A model generated the notes under the pieces. The model saw only the letters and a list, made by a program, of their open reading frames with translations. It ran no database searches and was not told where the DNA came from. The translations under genes were made by a program, and so were the position numbers. A stretch of 64,000 nt of DNA from Candidatus Electrothrix scaldis (lineage in GTDB: Bacteria > Desulfobacterota > Desulfobulbia > Desulfobulbales > Desulfobulbaceae): positions 1,178,001-1,242,000 of the forward strand of contig CP138355.1 in the NCBI GenBank assembly GCA_033584155.1, read 5' to 3'. Shown in pieces: positions 42,632-51,115 of the stretch (position 1 is the stretch's first letter; every line of letters begins with the position of its first letter).

Positions 42632-44011
42632 ATGGCCGATAGAAAGCAACTGAAAATACTCAAGCAGGGGGTTGAGGCGTGGAATGCGTGGAGGGAGGAG
42701 CATCCTGATGCGAAGATTGATCTGCGCAGGGCGGAATTAGGTGGATTTGGCACAGATTGGAGAGGAGCTAATTTTCAAAATGCGGATATTCGTGGAGCAA
42801 ATTTCCGGTTTGCTTCTCTTGAAGGGGTGAATTTTAATGGAGCTAATCTTGGATTATATCAAGGTAGTAGAACTCATATATATATCACTTGCTTTGATTA
42901 CTCGGATTTGACCGGTGCAAGTTTTGATAATGTTTTTCTTGACAATGTAAGTTTCTCTCATGCAACTCTTGATCATATCCCTTGGAGAGATGTTCAGGGA
43001 ATAAACGAAGATGATCCTGAATGGCTTGATGAGCATCGCTTTAACAATACTATTCTTGCTGACCGTGACGTTCGTAAGCTGCTTGTGAGCGGCAACGTTG
43101 AGACCATACCCTTGTACGAAAAAAATTTGCAAGGTGCATATCTAGTTGAATTTGACCTGCGCGATCAATATTTGAGCGGTACTGATTTAAGGAAAGCCAA
43201 TCTTAGTGGAGCAGATATCACCGGCTCAATACTTTACAACACTGCACGAGAAAACTGGATTATTGATGATATCCGTTGCGACTATATTTATTGGGATGAA
43301 TTTGGGCAAAAACGCACTCCGTCGGATCGTGATTTCCGCCCCGGTGAATTTGAAGAACTGTACAAGCAACTCCCCACCTTTGAGTACATCTTTGAACAAG
43401 GTTTCACCCCGCTGGACCCGCTGGTTATGGATCGGGTGGTGCAGGCCATCAACGAACGGCACAAGGAGTTCAAGTTGGACTTGATAAACTTCGACAAACG
43501 CGGCGAGCCTCATGCCACCTTTACGGTCTGCCAGTTGGATTTCGTGGACACAGCCAAAGAACAGGTAAGCGCGGTATACGAGGCTAACAGGATACAGCCG
43601 GAAAATCAGGATCAACTCATGGCCGCTTTTATGGGCCTCATTGAAAATCAAAGCAAATCACTGGACATCATCAAACAATTGGGAGGATCGAAAATGGGCG
43701 ACACGTACAATATCAGCGGCGGGCAGGTCGGCGCAGTGGGCAAAAGCGCAATATCCACGGGCAACACCTTTCAGCAGATCGTCACCGATCTTTCCCGCCT
43801 GCACGAAGAAATGCAGCGCACCGCAAGCACCCCGGAGCAGCAGGCCGCTGCCCAGGATGTCGCCAAGGCGGAACAGGCCGCCCGTCAGGAAGACGAATCG
43901 ACCATGCGGCAGCATCTCAAAAGTGCCGGGCAATGGGCCTTGGATTGCGCCCAGCAAATCGGCACGGATGTGGTGACCGAGTACCTGAAAAAGATGACGA
44001 CCGGTATGTAA
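42632..44011 (+). CDS. Pentapeptide-repeat protein with C-terminal effector-like region
   Basis: 459 residues. A short helical head (LKQGVEAWNAWREEHPDAKI) is followed by pentapeptide repeats of the A(D/N)LxX kind (about residues 25-215), for example GANFQNADIRGANFRFASLEG and LRKANLSGADITGSIL, forming a right-handed beta helix with an irregular loop in the middle. After it comes a mixed alpha/beta segment (about 235-330) and a GDTYNISGGQVGAVGKSA motif (about 352-370) that resembles beta-strand sections found before coiled coils, then an alanine-rich helical tail. No enzyme motif is seen. It lies inside the broken ABC operon. Function unknown. Confidence 0.82.
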   Translation: MADRKQLKILKQGVEAWNAWREEHPDAKIDLRRAELGGFGTDWRGANFQNADIRGANFRFASLEGVNFNGANLGLYQGSRTHIYITCFDYSDLTGASFDNVFLDNVSFSHATLDHIPWRDVQGINEDDPEWLDEHRFNNTILADRDVRKLLVSGNVETIPLYEKNLQGAYLVEFDLRDQYLSGTDLRKANLSGADITGSILYNTARENWIIDDIRCDYIYWDEFGQKRTPSDRDFRPGEFEELYKQLPTFEYIFEQGFTPLDPLVMDRVVQAINERHKEFKLDLINFDKRGEPHATFTVCQLDFVDTAKEQVSAVYEANRIQPENQDQLMAAFMGLIENQSKSLDIIKQLGGSKMGDTYNISGGQVGAVGKSAISTGNTFQQIVTDLSRLHEEMQRTASTPEQQAAAQDVAKAEQAARQEDESTMRQHLKSAGQWALDCAQQIGTDVVTEYLKKMTTGM

Positions 44012-44058
44012 AACCTCAGCAAAAGGACTTTAGCTCTCAATCAACCCGAATCAATACC

Positions 44059-44874
44059 ATGCGAAAACTACTTCTCACTCTCTTCCTTGCCGCGACCGCG
44101 CTGCTTTATGCCGCGCCGATCCTGTTCATGGTCTTTTCCAGCTTTAAACCAGACGGCGAAGTGCTGGTCGGTCTGACCAGCGGGCGTTTTTTTGCCGCCG
44201 ACCTGAGCTGGCAGAACTACTTGGACGTGTTTCACCGGGTCAGTTTCGGCCGCTACCTGTTCAACTCTCTGTTCATCACCCTGTCCGTGGTCCTGCTGGG
44301 TCTGATCGTCAACTCCCTGGCCGGATACGCATTCGCCCGCCTGCACTGGTTCGGCCATAAGGCCCTGTTCGGTCTGGTCCTGGCCCTGATGATCATCCCT
44401 TTTGAGGCCATTGCCGTGCCCATGTTTTACCAGATGAGCTACCTGGGCTGGCGGGACAGCTATCTGGTCCAGATTCTGCCCTTTGTCGCCAATGCCTTTT
44501 CCATCTACCTCTTTTACACCTTTTTTATCGGCCTGCCCAAGGAGTTTGAAGAGGCGACCCGAGTGGACGGCGCAGGCACTTTCCGCATTTTCACCTCCCT
44601 GATTCTGCCCAACAGCAAGCCCGCCTTTGCCAGCGTCACCATCCTCACCTTTCTTATGCAGTGGGGCACCTTTCTCTGGCCGCTCATGGTGACCAGCGGC
44701 GACCGGGTCCGGCCCCTGCCCGTGGCCGTGGCCCAGTTTCAGACCCTGCCGCCCCTGCAATGGGGCGATATCATGGCCTTCGGCGTGATGATGGTGGCAC
44801 CGGTCATGGTCATTTTTCTCCTCTTTCAACGCTGGTTTGTCGCGGGTATCGCGGCCACCGGCACCAAAGGATAA
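44059..44874 (+). CDS. Carbohydrate ABC transporter permease (MalG/UgpE type)
   Basis: 271 residues with six predicted membrane spans. The EAA loop is EEATRVDGAGTFRIFTSLILP and the C-terminal spans include QWGTFLWPLMV. ATG 44059 gives the normal length; the frame is open upstream inside the pentapeptide gene but that extension is not family-like. It should pair with the permease ending at 41198, and it is 35 bp upstream of the ATPase gene. Confidence 0.9.
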   Translation: MRKLLLTLFLAATALLYAAPILFMVFSSFKPDGEVLVGLTSGRFFAADLSWQNYLDVFHRVSFGRYLFNSLFITLSVVLLGLIVNSLAGYAFARLHWFGHKALFGLVLALMIIPFEAIAVPMFYQMSYLGWRDSYLVQILPFVANAFSIYLFYTFFIGLPKEFEEATRVDGAGTFRIFTSLILPNSKPAFASVTILTFLMQWGTFLWPLMVTSGDRVRPLPVAVAQFQTLPPLQWGDIMAFGVMMVAPVMVIFLLFQRWFVAGIAATGTKG

Positions 44875-44909
44875 TTCTCTGAACTCTCTGATAAGCCGGA
44901 GGATACGTT

Positions 44910-46037
44910 ATGGCGGATGTTATAATTAAAGAACTGGTCAAGTCCTACGATAAAAAGCACCTCATCCTGGATCGTGTCAATCTGGAGATCAAGGACGGTG
45001 AACTGATGGTCTTTGTCGGCCCGTCAGGCTGCGGCAAATCCACCCTGCTACGCACCATTGCCGGGCTGGAGTCCATCACGGACGGCGAGATAGCTATCAA
45101 CGGCAGGCGGATGAATAACCTGCCCCCGCAGCAACGCAATATCGCCATGGTCTTTCAGAATTACGCCCTGTATCCGCACATGAGCGTGCGTGACAATATG
45201 TCCTTTCCTCTGCGGATGCAGAAGATGCCTGCTCAGGAAATAACACAACAGGTGGAAACCGTGGCCAAGCAGCTGGACATCACCCGCCTGCTGGACAAGA
45301 AGCCCAAGCAGCTCTCCGGCGGTCAGCGACAGCGGGTGGCTATGGGCCGGGCCCTGGTACGGGAACCGCAGGTCTTTCTCATGGATGAACCGCTCTCCAA
45401 CCTGGATGCCAAGTTACGGGTGCAGATCCGCTCGGAGATCGCCACGATTCAGCGGCAGCTCGGGGTGACCACGGTCTATGTCACCCATGATCAGGTGGAG
45501 GCCATGACCCTGGGACAGCGGGTCGCGGTGCTCAAGGACGGCATCCTTCAGCAGGTTGCCCCGCCGGATGAACTGTACTCCAATCCGGCTAATATCTTTA
45601 TCGCCCAGTTCATCGGCAGTCCGGGCATGAATATCATTCCGTGCAGGATATCCGGCGATGAGCTGATCCTGCCCCTGGAAAAGGAGCCGGTGCGCTGGAC
45701 ATTGCCGGAAGCGATGCGGGCAGGGTTAGAGCATCTGCCCCGGGATGAGGATATTTGGCTCGGTCTCCGACCGGAGGCATTCAGTTTATCTGCGCAGGGC
45801 CAGGAAAGCAGCCTGTCCCTCCCCTGTCAGGTCGTTGATGAGGAGTTCCTCGGTTACGAGACCCTGATTCGTTTTCAGCCGACTGCCCCCTTCAGCACCG
45901 GGTTAGAGATTGCGGAGCAGACCTTCACGGCCCGGATTTTTCAGCAGCTTAACTGCGCGGTCGGGGAAAACATCGCCCTGAATGTTGACGTGAGTGTCGC
46001 CTGCTTTTTTGATGAGAATGGCGTTGCGATTGGATAG
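44910..46037 (+). CDS. ABC transporter ATP-binding protein (MalK/UgpC type)
   Basis: 375 residues. The nucleotide-binding domain has Walker A GPSGCGKST, Q-loop FQNYALYPHMS, signature LSGGQRQRVAMGRAL and Walker B VFLMDEPLSNLDAKLR with the H-loop YVTHDQVEAM. The C-terminal third is a TOBE/regulatory domain (IWLGLRPEAFSL). This type energises sugar import with the upstream permeases and binding protein. Intact. Confidence 0.93.
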   Translation: MADVIIKELVKSYDKKHLILDRVNLEIKDGELMVFVGPSGCGKSTLLRTIAGLESITDGEIAINGRRMNNLPPQQRNIAMVFQNYALYPHMSVRDNMSFPLRMQKMPAQEITQQVETVAKQLDITRLLDKKPKQLSGGQRQRVAMGRALVREPQVFLMDEPLSNLDAKLRVQIRSEIATIQRQLGVTTVYVTHDQVEAMTLGQRVAVLKDGILQQVAPPDELYSNPANIFIAQFIGSPGMNIIPCRISGDELILPLEKEPVRWTLPEAMRAGLEHLPRDEDIWLGLRPEAFSLSAQGQESSLSLPCQVVDEEFLGYETLIRFQPTAPFSTGLEIAEQTFTARIFQQLNCAVGENIALNVDVSVACFFDENGVAIG

Positions 46038-46046
46038 GGAAGAAGG

Positions 46047-46308
46047 GTGGACGATGCGCTGGAACCGGTGGAACCGTCCAAGGGTTCGTTTGAGAGGCAG
46101 CATTATTTTGTCGGAGACCCGGAAAATGCGGAGGCGATAAGAGAAACAGAATCGAGACGGGTGGCCCTGTACAAGGCGGTGGTCGGTTTGGTCCGGGCCT
46201 ATGCCAACCTTGCTAACGAGATTGTCGGAAGCTGGATACAGCCCTGCCGAGACAGAAGCAATTCAAGCAGAAGGCAAACAATATGAAACTCTGCGTCAGG
46301 TTTTGTGA
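46047..46308 (+). pseudogene. Relic of a type I restriction enzyme HsdR subunit
   Basis: The first part, LEPVEPSKGSFERQHYF and ESRRVALYKAVVGLVRAYAN, matches the conserved C-terminal region of HsdR. After LANEI the family sequence continues in another frame (EAGYSPAETEAIQAEGKQ, then YETLRQVL) up to TGA 46306-46308. A frameshift therefore breaks it, and the helicase and nuclease domains are missing. No hsdM or hsdS is in the window. Confidence 0.72.
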
Positions 46309-46332
46309 AAACGACTCAACTTTGGAAAAATC

Positions 46333-47259
46333 ATGAAGCTACCCAGGCAACTCCTTGCGACATCTTACCTGTTTTTCGTACTCGCATCACTCTTACTGAC
46401 TGCTCAAACTTCCCTCGCGAAATCTCCGTCTTTCTATTGGGAGTTCATTAACGTCCAGATCGATGTGCAGGCAAATGGGGATATGCTCGTTACTGAAACC
46501 CAGAAATATATCTTCACTGGCTCTCACAGCAATGAGCGCTATCGTTATATCCTTTTGGAAAAAATTGACGGCATTGACCAGATAGAAGTTTATGAGGGCG
46601 ACGAAAAATTACCGTTCACCAAGAATATCAAAAATAATCAGCAGTGGATTAAATGGCGGCACGAGTTGAACCCACCGGAAAGCCATACCTTTGTGCTCAA
46701 ATATCGGATGCTTGGTGGTATCCAGATCCATGATAAAGAGGATTGGATATATGTGAAGGCCATTTTTAAAGGCCGCTCCGCCCCGATTAACAGTGGCAAG
46801 GTCGTTGTGAGGTTGCCAGGTGCTTTAGCCGGAAAGATCATCCGCCTCAAAAAAGCTGGTGTTCCTATTGAGGCCCGCAAAATTGATGAGCAGACAGTTG
46901 AGTTTGTCGCAATAGGTGCAATGCCACCAGGAAAGGAGCTGAAGGTTGGAGTTGTTGTGCCGCACGGTATTCTAAAGTTCGAGATGCCGCGCTGGCAACA
47001 GAGCTACCTTGCGAAACAGGGCAAAGGAAATGCGGTTCAGGAAGCTCTGCAAGGGAGTCATAGAAAAGGCTTCGGCGCATTGATTATATTCATTATTGTT
47101 CTCGCGTTCGTTGCTGTCTTTATTGCAATTTTTGGTAACGGAGGAGGGCGTGGAGGAAATAACGGCAGTGGCAATGGCGAAACGGGCTATTACCCTGGTG
47201 GAGGAGGTTGCGGAGGTGGCGGTGGTGGCTGTGGAGGAGGTTGCGGGGGCGGGGGATGA
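46333..47259 (+). CDS. DUF2207 family membrane protein with Gly/Cys-rich tail
   Basis: 308 residues with a signal peptide (about 8-29), the DUF2207 beta domain (about 30-235; YWEFINVQIDVQANGDMLVTE and LKYRMLGGIQIHDKEDWIY), one membrane span near residue 255-275 (LIIFIIVLAFVAVFIAIFG) and a tail of glycines with four cysteines in CGGGGGGCGGGCGGGG. Most family members have a longer membrane and cytoplasmic part, so this one is short. The tail resembles those of TPM-type proteins; the relic at 38461 may be related. Confidence 0.78.
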   Translation: MKLPRQLLATSYLFFVLASLLLTAQTSLAKSPSFYWEFINVQIDVQANGDMLVTETQKYIFTGSHSNERYRYILLEKIDGIDQIEVYEGDEKLPFTKNIKNNQQWIKWRHELNPPESHTFVLKYRMLGGIQIHDKEDWIYVKAIFKGRSAPINSGKVVVRLPGALAGKIIRLKKAGVPIEARKIDEQTVEFVAIGAMPPGKELKVGVVVPHGILKFEMPRWQQSYLAKQGKGNAVQEALQGSHRKGFGALIIFIIVLAFVAVFIAIFGNGGGRGGNNGSGNGETGYYPGGGGCGGGGGGCGGGCGGGG

Positions 47260-47513
47260 CTTACTCAATTTCTGCTTGGATATTGCCCACGATATTTTTT
47301 ATCAATTTGATTTTCCAACAAGTAATAAACGAGATTAGCGATGCTGTTGTTCTTGCGTATGACTTGGAGGAACCCCGCTTTTTTGATACGAATTGTGCTG
47401 TGATTTGATGGAAAAAAGGGCGGCTGGTCCTTTGCAGAATAGCCCATACTATGTTAGCGTGAGTTCCTGTGAAAGTATCTTTATGACGAACCAGAATGAT
47501 AAGTAACAGGAAT

Positions 47514-48008
47514 ATGAGTCAAAGAAAAAAACAAGCCCTTCGTATTGTCAAGAAAGCCTCCATGATCATCATGATAAGCTGTATTCTACTGAGCAGCTTT
47601 GCTCTGGAATCTGCTGTCGCACGAATGGTTGCTGTGCGAAATGATAATGTGAATATGCGTTCAGGTCCTGGTTTGAAGAAAAAAGTCCTTTGGAAACTCA
47701 GTGCGGGGTTTCCTCTTAAGGTCGTGAAAAGGTCAGGCAAGTGGCTTAAAGTAAAGGACTTCGAAGGGGCCGTTGGCTGGGTTCATAAAAATGTGGTGAA
47801 TCGCTCCGGTCATATGATTGTGAAGGCACAAAAGAAAAGTCAGGGAAAGATCAATATTCGCAGTAAGCCCAGCACAAGGTCGAAGATCGTGGCAAAGGCC
47901 TATTATGGGGTTGTCTTCAGGACCTTGAAAAAACAAAAAGGGTGGGTGAAGGTTCAGCACGGCAAAGTAACTGGGTGGATTAAGCGCTCATTACTGTGGG
48001 GGTTTTAA
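47514..48008 (+). CDS. Secreted protein with two bacterial SH3 domains
   Basis: About 164 residues. A basic N-terminus and signal segment (SMIIMISCILLSSFALESAVA) are followed by two SH3b domains: MVAVRNDNVNMRSGPGLKKK through VGWVHKNVV, and MIVKAQKKSQGKINIRSKPS through TGWIKRSLLWGF. SH3b domains commonly bind cell-wall peptides. AGG precedes ATG 47514; ATG 47496 is an alternative six codons upstream. Monocistronic. Confidence 0.82.
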   Translation: MSQRKKQALRIVKKASMIIMISCILLSSFALESAVARMVAVRNDNVNMRSGPGLKKKVLWKLSAGFPLKVVKRSGKWLKVKDFEGAVGWVHKNVVNRSGHMIVKAQKKSQGKINIRSKPSTRSKIVAKAYYGVVFRTLKKQKGWVKVQHGKVTGWIKRSLLWGF

Positions 48009-48352
48009 TACCGCGAGTGCTGCTCCCAAGCCGGGTCACAGAATTGTCCCTCGCGGTTGACTGGCTGCTGTGTTCTCGGTTCTTGTATGTATATTGGATA
48101 ATCATCCTGGATACAGGTGATATTGCAGTTCGCAGGTTGTTCTGTCTTGGCGGCTGGCTTTTTCTCTGTTTCTTCTTTTTTTGTGCCTTTATCCTCAATG
48201 AAGAGCAGATAAAAGGTGAAGAGGATGAGGAGACCTGCCGTTGTCGCGAGTTGGACCAGGTCGCTCTTTGATTTTCCTCCCACTCCAGCGAGAACGCCTA
48301 TCACGAGTGGAACGACAAAGATAAATAATATAAGGAGTAAAAGGCCTTTCAT
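48005..48352 (-). CDS. Small two-span membrane protein, unknown
   Basis: 115 residues: hydrophobic stretches at about 2-24 (LLLLILFIFVVPLVIGVLAG) and 35-55 (TTAGLLILFTFYLLFI), then a hydrophilic tail with four cysteines possible in NCNITCIQDD and FCDPAW. Its ATG overlaps the flavodoxin-like gene stop by 4 bp, so it is translated with it. No family recognised. Confidence 0.6.
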   Translation of the reverse strand: MKGLLLLILFIFVVPLVIGVLAGVGGKSKSDLVQLATTAGLLILFTFYLLFIEDKGTKKEETEKKPAAKTEQPANCNITCIQDDYPIYIQEPRTQQPVNREGQFCDPAWEQHSRY

Positions 48353-48951
48353 GGATACACCAGCTTTTTCGCCGCATTCTTGAGATGTTGCTTGGTGGTT
48401 TCTGACAGGGCAGGTTGATGATCTTTGGCAACCAAACCGGTAACGACCTTGTCCACAGGTTGAGCGCCAATGGTTTTTGCTGTGGTCTTGAGTTGTCGTA
48501 TTGTATTGAAAAACAACAGTCCCATCAAGGCAGGTGCTGCGCTTGACGAAATGAGGACAGCCTTCTTTGTGGCTTTTCCTTCCTGGCGCGGTTTTGGTGA
48601 GTGTTGTCCCCAGGGCCAATAGCCATAGACCACCAGTCGTTCCATAAAGCGTTTGAAGAGCGCGGTAATGGAGCCGAAATTGGTTGGGGAGGCTAAAATA
48701 AAGCCATCTGCCTGTTCTATCTTTTGGAGTAGCTCCGGCATGGCATCATGCTGGATGCAGTGCCCTGGAGAGCTTCCTGGCAGCTGGGTACAACTCCGAC
48801 AGTTTCGGCAGAATTCTATAGGGACGTCACGAAGGTGGATTATTTCAACTTCCGCGCCCAATGAACGGGCGACCTGTGCGATGTGGTCCACGGCTTGATC
48901 TGTAAATCCTTCAGCCCGATAGGAGCCGTTTATGGCGAGAATCCTAGTCAT
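48349..48951 (-). CDS. Flavodoxin-fold NAD(P)H-dependent FMN reductase-like protein
   Basis: 200 residues beginning RILAINGSYRAEGFTDQAVD (phosphate-binding loop of flavodoxin-like reductases), a cysteine cluster CRNCRSCTQLPGSSPGHC near residue 50-70, then ASPTNFGSITALFKRFMER, the second FMN-binding loop. The Cys motif between these blocks is typical of iron-sulphur flavoproteins of strict anaerobes. I prefer ATG 48951; the frame is open to a GTG at 48966. Coupled to the small membrane gene. Confidence 0.85.
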   Translation of the reverse strand: MTRILAINGSYRAEGFTDQAVDHIAQVARSLGAEVEIIHLRDVPIEFCRNCRSCTQLPGSSPGHCIQHDAMPELLQKIEQADGFILASPTNFGSITALFKRFMERLVVYGYWPWGQHSPKPRQEGKATKKAVLISSSAAPALMGLLFFNTIRQLKTTAKTIGAQPVDKVVTGLVAKDHQPALSETTKQHLKNAAKKLVYP

Positions 48952-49161
48952 GTCTCGTGACTGCACGATTAGTCGGGTGGCGTTTCCTGGCGAGATCTGT
49001 ACAAGGAAACTGCATTAAGTCATCGGTACTTATCAATTGCTAACCATAAAAACGGCTATTAGGCAAGGAGAAGTTCGCCAAGCATTGGAAAGAATGGGGA
49101 GGGCGCGAGCAAAGGACCAGGGAAAGATGTACGAACAGGCAGTGACTGTAAAGGATGATGC

Positions 49162-49479
49162 TTATGGAAAAACAGCAGGTGAAAAGAGGAGATGTTGGGA
49201 GATGGCACAGATAAATGCTCCTGTCACTATCAGTGCCATCGTTGTTCCAAGAAGGAGTGTTTGCCAGGAATCTTGGAGAAGATGGATTTCATCTTTCTCT
49301 TCAAGGAGGTAAAGAACAAGGTAGGCTGCGAGAAACCCACCGCTGAGTGGACCAAGAATCAGGCAAAATAATCCAAAGGCACAGTAATGGCTCACTATTA
49401 TAATCATTGCGGAAACTGTGCAACTGGCAAGTGTTGCCAAGGTATTGGTGAGGAGGAAATGTCTCCATGATTTTTTCAT
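49162..49479 (-). CDS. Small three-span membrane protein, unknown
   Basis: 105 residues with three hydrophobic segments (about 8-28, 32-56 and 74-96) separated by an acidic loop EEKDEIHLLQDSW. It lies 23 bp downstream of the two-CW gene on the same strand and may share its transcript. No family recognised. Confidence 0.55.
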   Translation of the reverse strand: MKKSWRHFLLTNTLATLASCTVSAMIIIVSHYCAFGLFCLILGPLSGGFLAAYLVLYLLEEKDEIHLLQDSWQTLLLGTTMALIVTGAFICAISQHLLFSPAVFP

Positions 49480-49502
49480 ACGTCTTGTTGAATATAACAG
49501 GA

Positions 49503-49787
49503 TCAGGCCGCGAAAAGGAGCTTTTCTGATTTCTCAACAAAGAGATAGAAATCGCATTCCCTGCATTGTCGGCTTCTTTCCAGGCAAAAGCCCCCCGTAT
49601 TTCCCTCATACACTGAATTGGTAATAACCCAGCAGCAACGGCCACCGTTTTTGCCGTTATGTATTCCATCCGCTGCTATTTCAAGGGCCACCGGGCAAAG
49701 GCCCCGTGTCAATACCTTGTTGCCACTTGGTTCCCTGCCACATTTCTTGAATTCCCAACAATTCAGCTGCGTCTCGTCATTATTCAT
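49503..49787 (-). CDS. Two-CW domain protein (cysteine-rich)
   Basis: 94 residues with the pattern LNCWEFKKCGREPSG near the start and CCWVITNS..CRECDFYLFV later, two CW motifs and eight conserved cysteines. This matches the small two-CW family often found in anaerobes, possibly metal- or haem-linked, whose function is not established. Starts with ATG 49787 and precedes the three-span membrane gene. Confidence 0.75.
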   Translation of the reverse strand: MNNDETQLNCWEFKKCGREPSGNKVLTRGLCPVALEIAADGIHNGKNGGRCCWVITNSVYEGNTGGFCLERSRQCRECDFYLFVEKSEKLLFAA

Positions 49788-50079
49788 CTTGTACCTCTCT
49801 GAAAGACTTCTGGTGTTACGTATTTTTTATTTGTAACACTGTAGCATGTTACAGGAGCACCCGGCAATAAGGTGAAAAGCTCATTTTGTTGGGATAATGG
49901 CCCGAAGGTACAAGGCAAAGGGAGCGTATTAATGTGGGGGAGGGTGAATTGAGGATGTTGCTCATCTGGTCATAAAAAAGGTCACCAGCAGAAAGCTGGC
50001 AACCCATTTTTTCACCTGTTAATCGGTGAGAGTTTATGAGCAAAGTGTGTGTTACGAAGCTGCTCCTATGTGGATATTA

Positions 50080-50406
50080 TCATAGCCCAATAACCTTCAC
50101 GCCACTGCTTCCGTCACATGTTTGAATAAAGAACTTTGCTGCTGGTGGCGCATTAAAATTGACAGATACTTCAGTTGGACAGTCTTTGAAGTCTTTTTTT
50201 ATGAAACCACTTTGTCCTTTATCTCGGTGAGATACAAACTCAACTCGAACAGACTTTATTGCTTTATTTGATTGCACTCTGCATTCGGTCTTACCTTGTG
50301 TCTCGCATTGCACACTGTAATTATGGTCAGTATATGCACCTTTAGCATTTGCTACGAATGGTAATGCTAAAATCAGTCCAGAAAAAAATAGTATTTTTGT
50401 ATTCAT
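50080..50406 (-). CDS. Small secreted protein, unknown
   Basis: 108 residues from ATG 50406, with AGGAGG upstream. Signal peptide about residues 3-21 (ILFFSGLILALPFVANAKG). The mature part has four cysteines (CETQGKTEC, CPTE and TCDGSSG), suggesting two disulphides. It follows the preceding small gene by 16 bp. No family recognised. Confidence 0.6.
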   Translation of the reverse strand: MNTKILFFSGLILALPFVANAKGAYTDHNYSVQCETQGKTECRVQSNKAIKSVRVEFVSHRDKGQSGFIKKDFKDCPTEVSVNFNAPPAAKFFIQTCDGSSGVKVIGL

Positions 50407-50422
50407 AGTGTTACTCCTCCTT

Positions 50423-50686
50423 TTATAACACAATCTGTATATCGCCGAACTTATTGTTTTTACCATATAAAGGTGAAAACGATTCGTTGTTTATTTGCTG
50501 ATTACACTGAAGTTGTCTCTTGTGAAGAAAAATATGCTGATCTCCAGTGATAAAGAAAAGGATACCCATAAGTATAAGCAATACGCTCGCTATGCACATA
50601 CCCCAGGAAAACCCCTTTAAGAGTAAATGTAGTAGCTTGGCATCTCTTTGTATAAACTTTATGATTTTTTCTTTGCTGTTCAACAT
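50423..50686 (-). CDS. Small single-span membrane protein, unknown
   Basis: 87 residues from ATG 50686, preceded by GGAGG. One membrane span near residues 27-48 (GMCIASVLLILMGILFFITG) with a lysine-rich cytosolic head and a polar tail. First gene of a two-gene unit with the secreted protein downstream. Confidence 0.5.
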   Translation of the reverse strand: MLNSKEKIIKFIQRDAKLLHLLLKGFSWGMCIASVLLILMGILFFITGDQHIFLHKRQLQCNQQINNESFSPLYGKNNKFGDIQIVL

Positions 50687-51115
50687 AAGCAAACTCCTCC
50701 ATCAGCTTTACCTTTATTAGCAATAAGCATACCAAAATGATCGAAGAGAGGTGAGTTAACTTCTTTTTCTGATGCTATTGTTATTTATAACAACCACATT
50801 GTGGTATATATTTTTGAGATGATGAGGGGTAATTGCTCTGAATACAAAGGATAATTCGTATAGTTTTTTATTTTTTTTATATTTTAAAGTGTAACATTTT
50901 TTACATTAACGTAAAGGGAAGGAGCCTGAAGAGGGAAGCAGGAAGTTGTGAAGAAAAGGAGGGAAGACCACAGTCACACGCCGTATCACCTGAAGAAATG
51001 ATACGGCGCGGGAACCGGTGATGTGATCCAAATTATCGCCGTTGTTTTTGGTTAGGTAGGATGGTAGTTGTATTTGAGGCTATATCGAAGGGTATCCATT
51101 AACATATCTATATTA
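50687..51115. other. Intergenic with a strong hairpin, no gene recognised
   Basis: AT-rich upstream part, then a perfect 10-bp inverted repeat CGCCGTATCA / TGATACGGCG at 50979-51008. It lies beyond the collagen-like gene stop but lacks a T-run on either strand, so it is not a standard terminator. Confidence 0.45.

Noticed and set aside
42323..42703. 126-codon minus-strand frame over the 42-bp repeats
   Set aside because: Repeat units of a length divisible by three stay open on both strands; the plus frame has a ribosome-binding site and signal peptide.
44068..44829. 253-codon minus-strand frame over the second permease
   Set aside because: Histidine/glycine/glutamine-rich shadow of a GC-rich membrane-protein gene.
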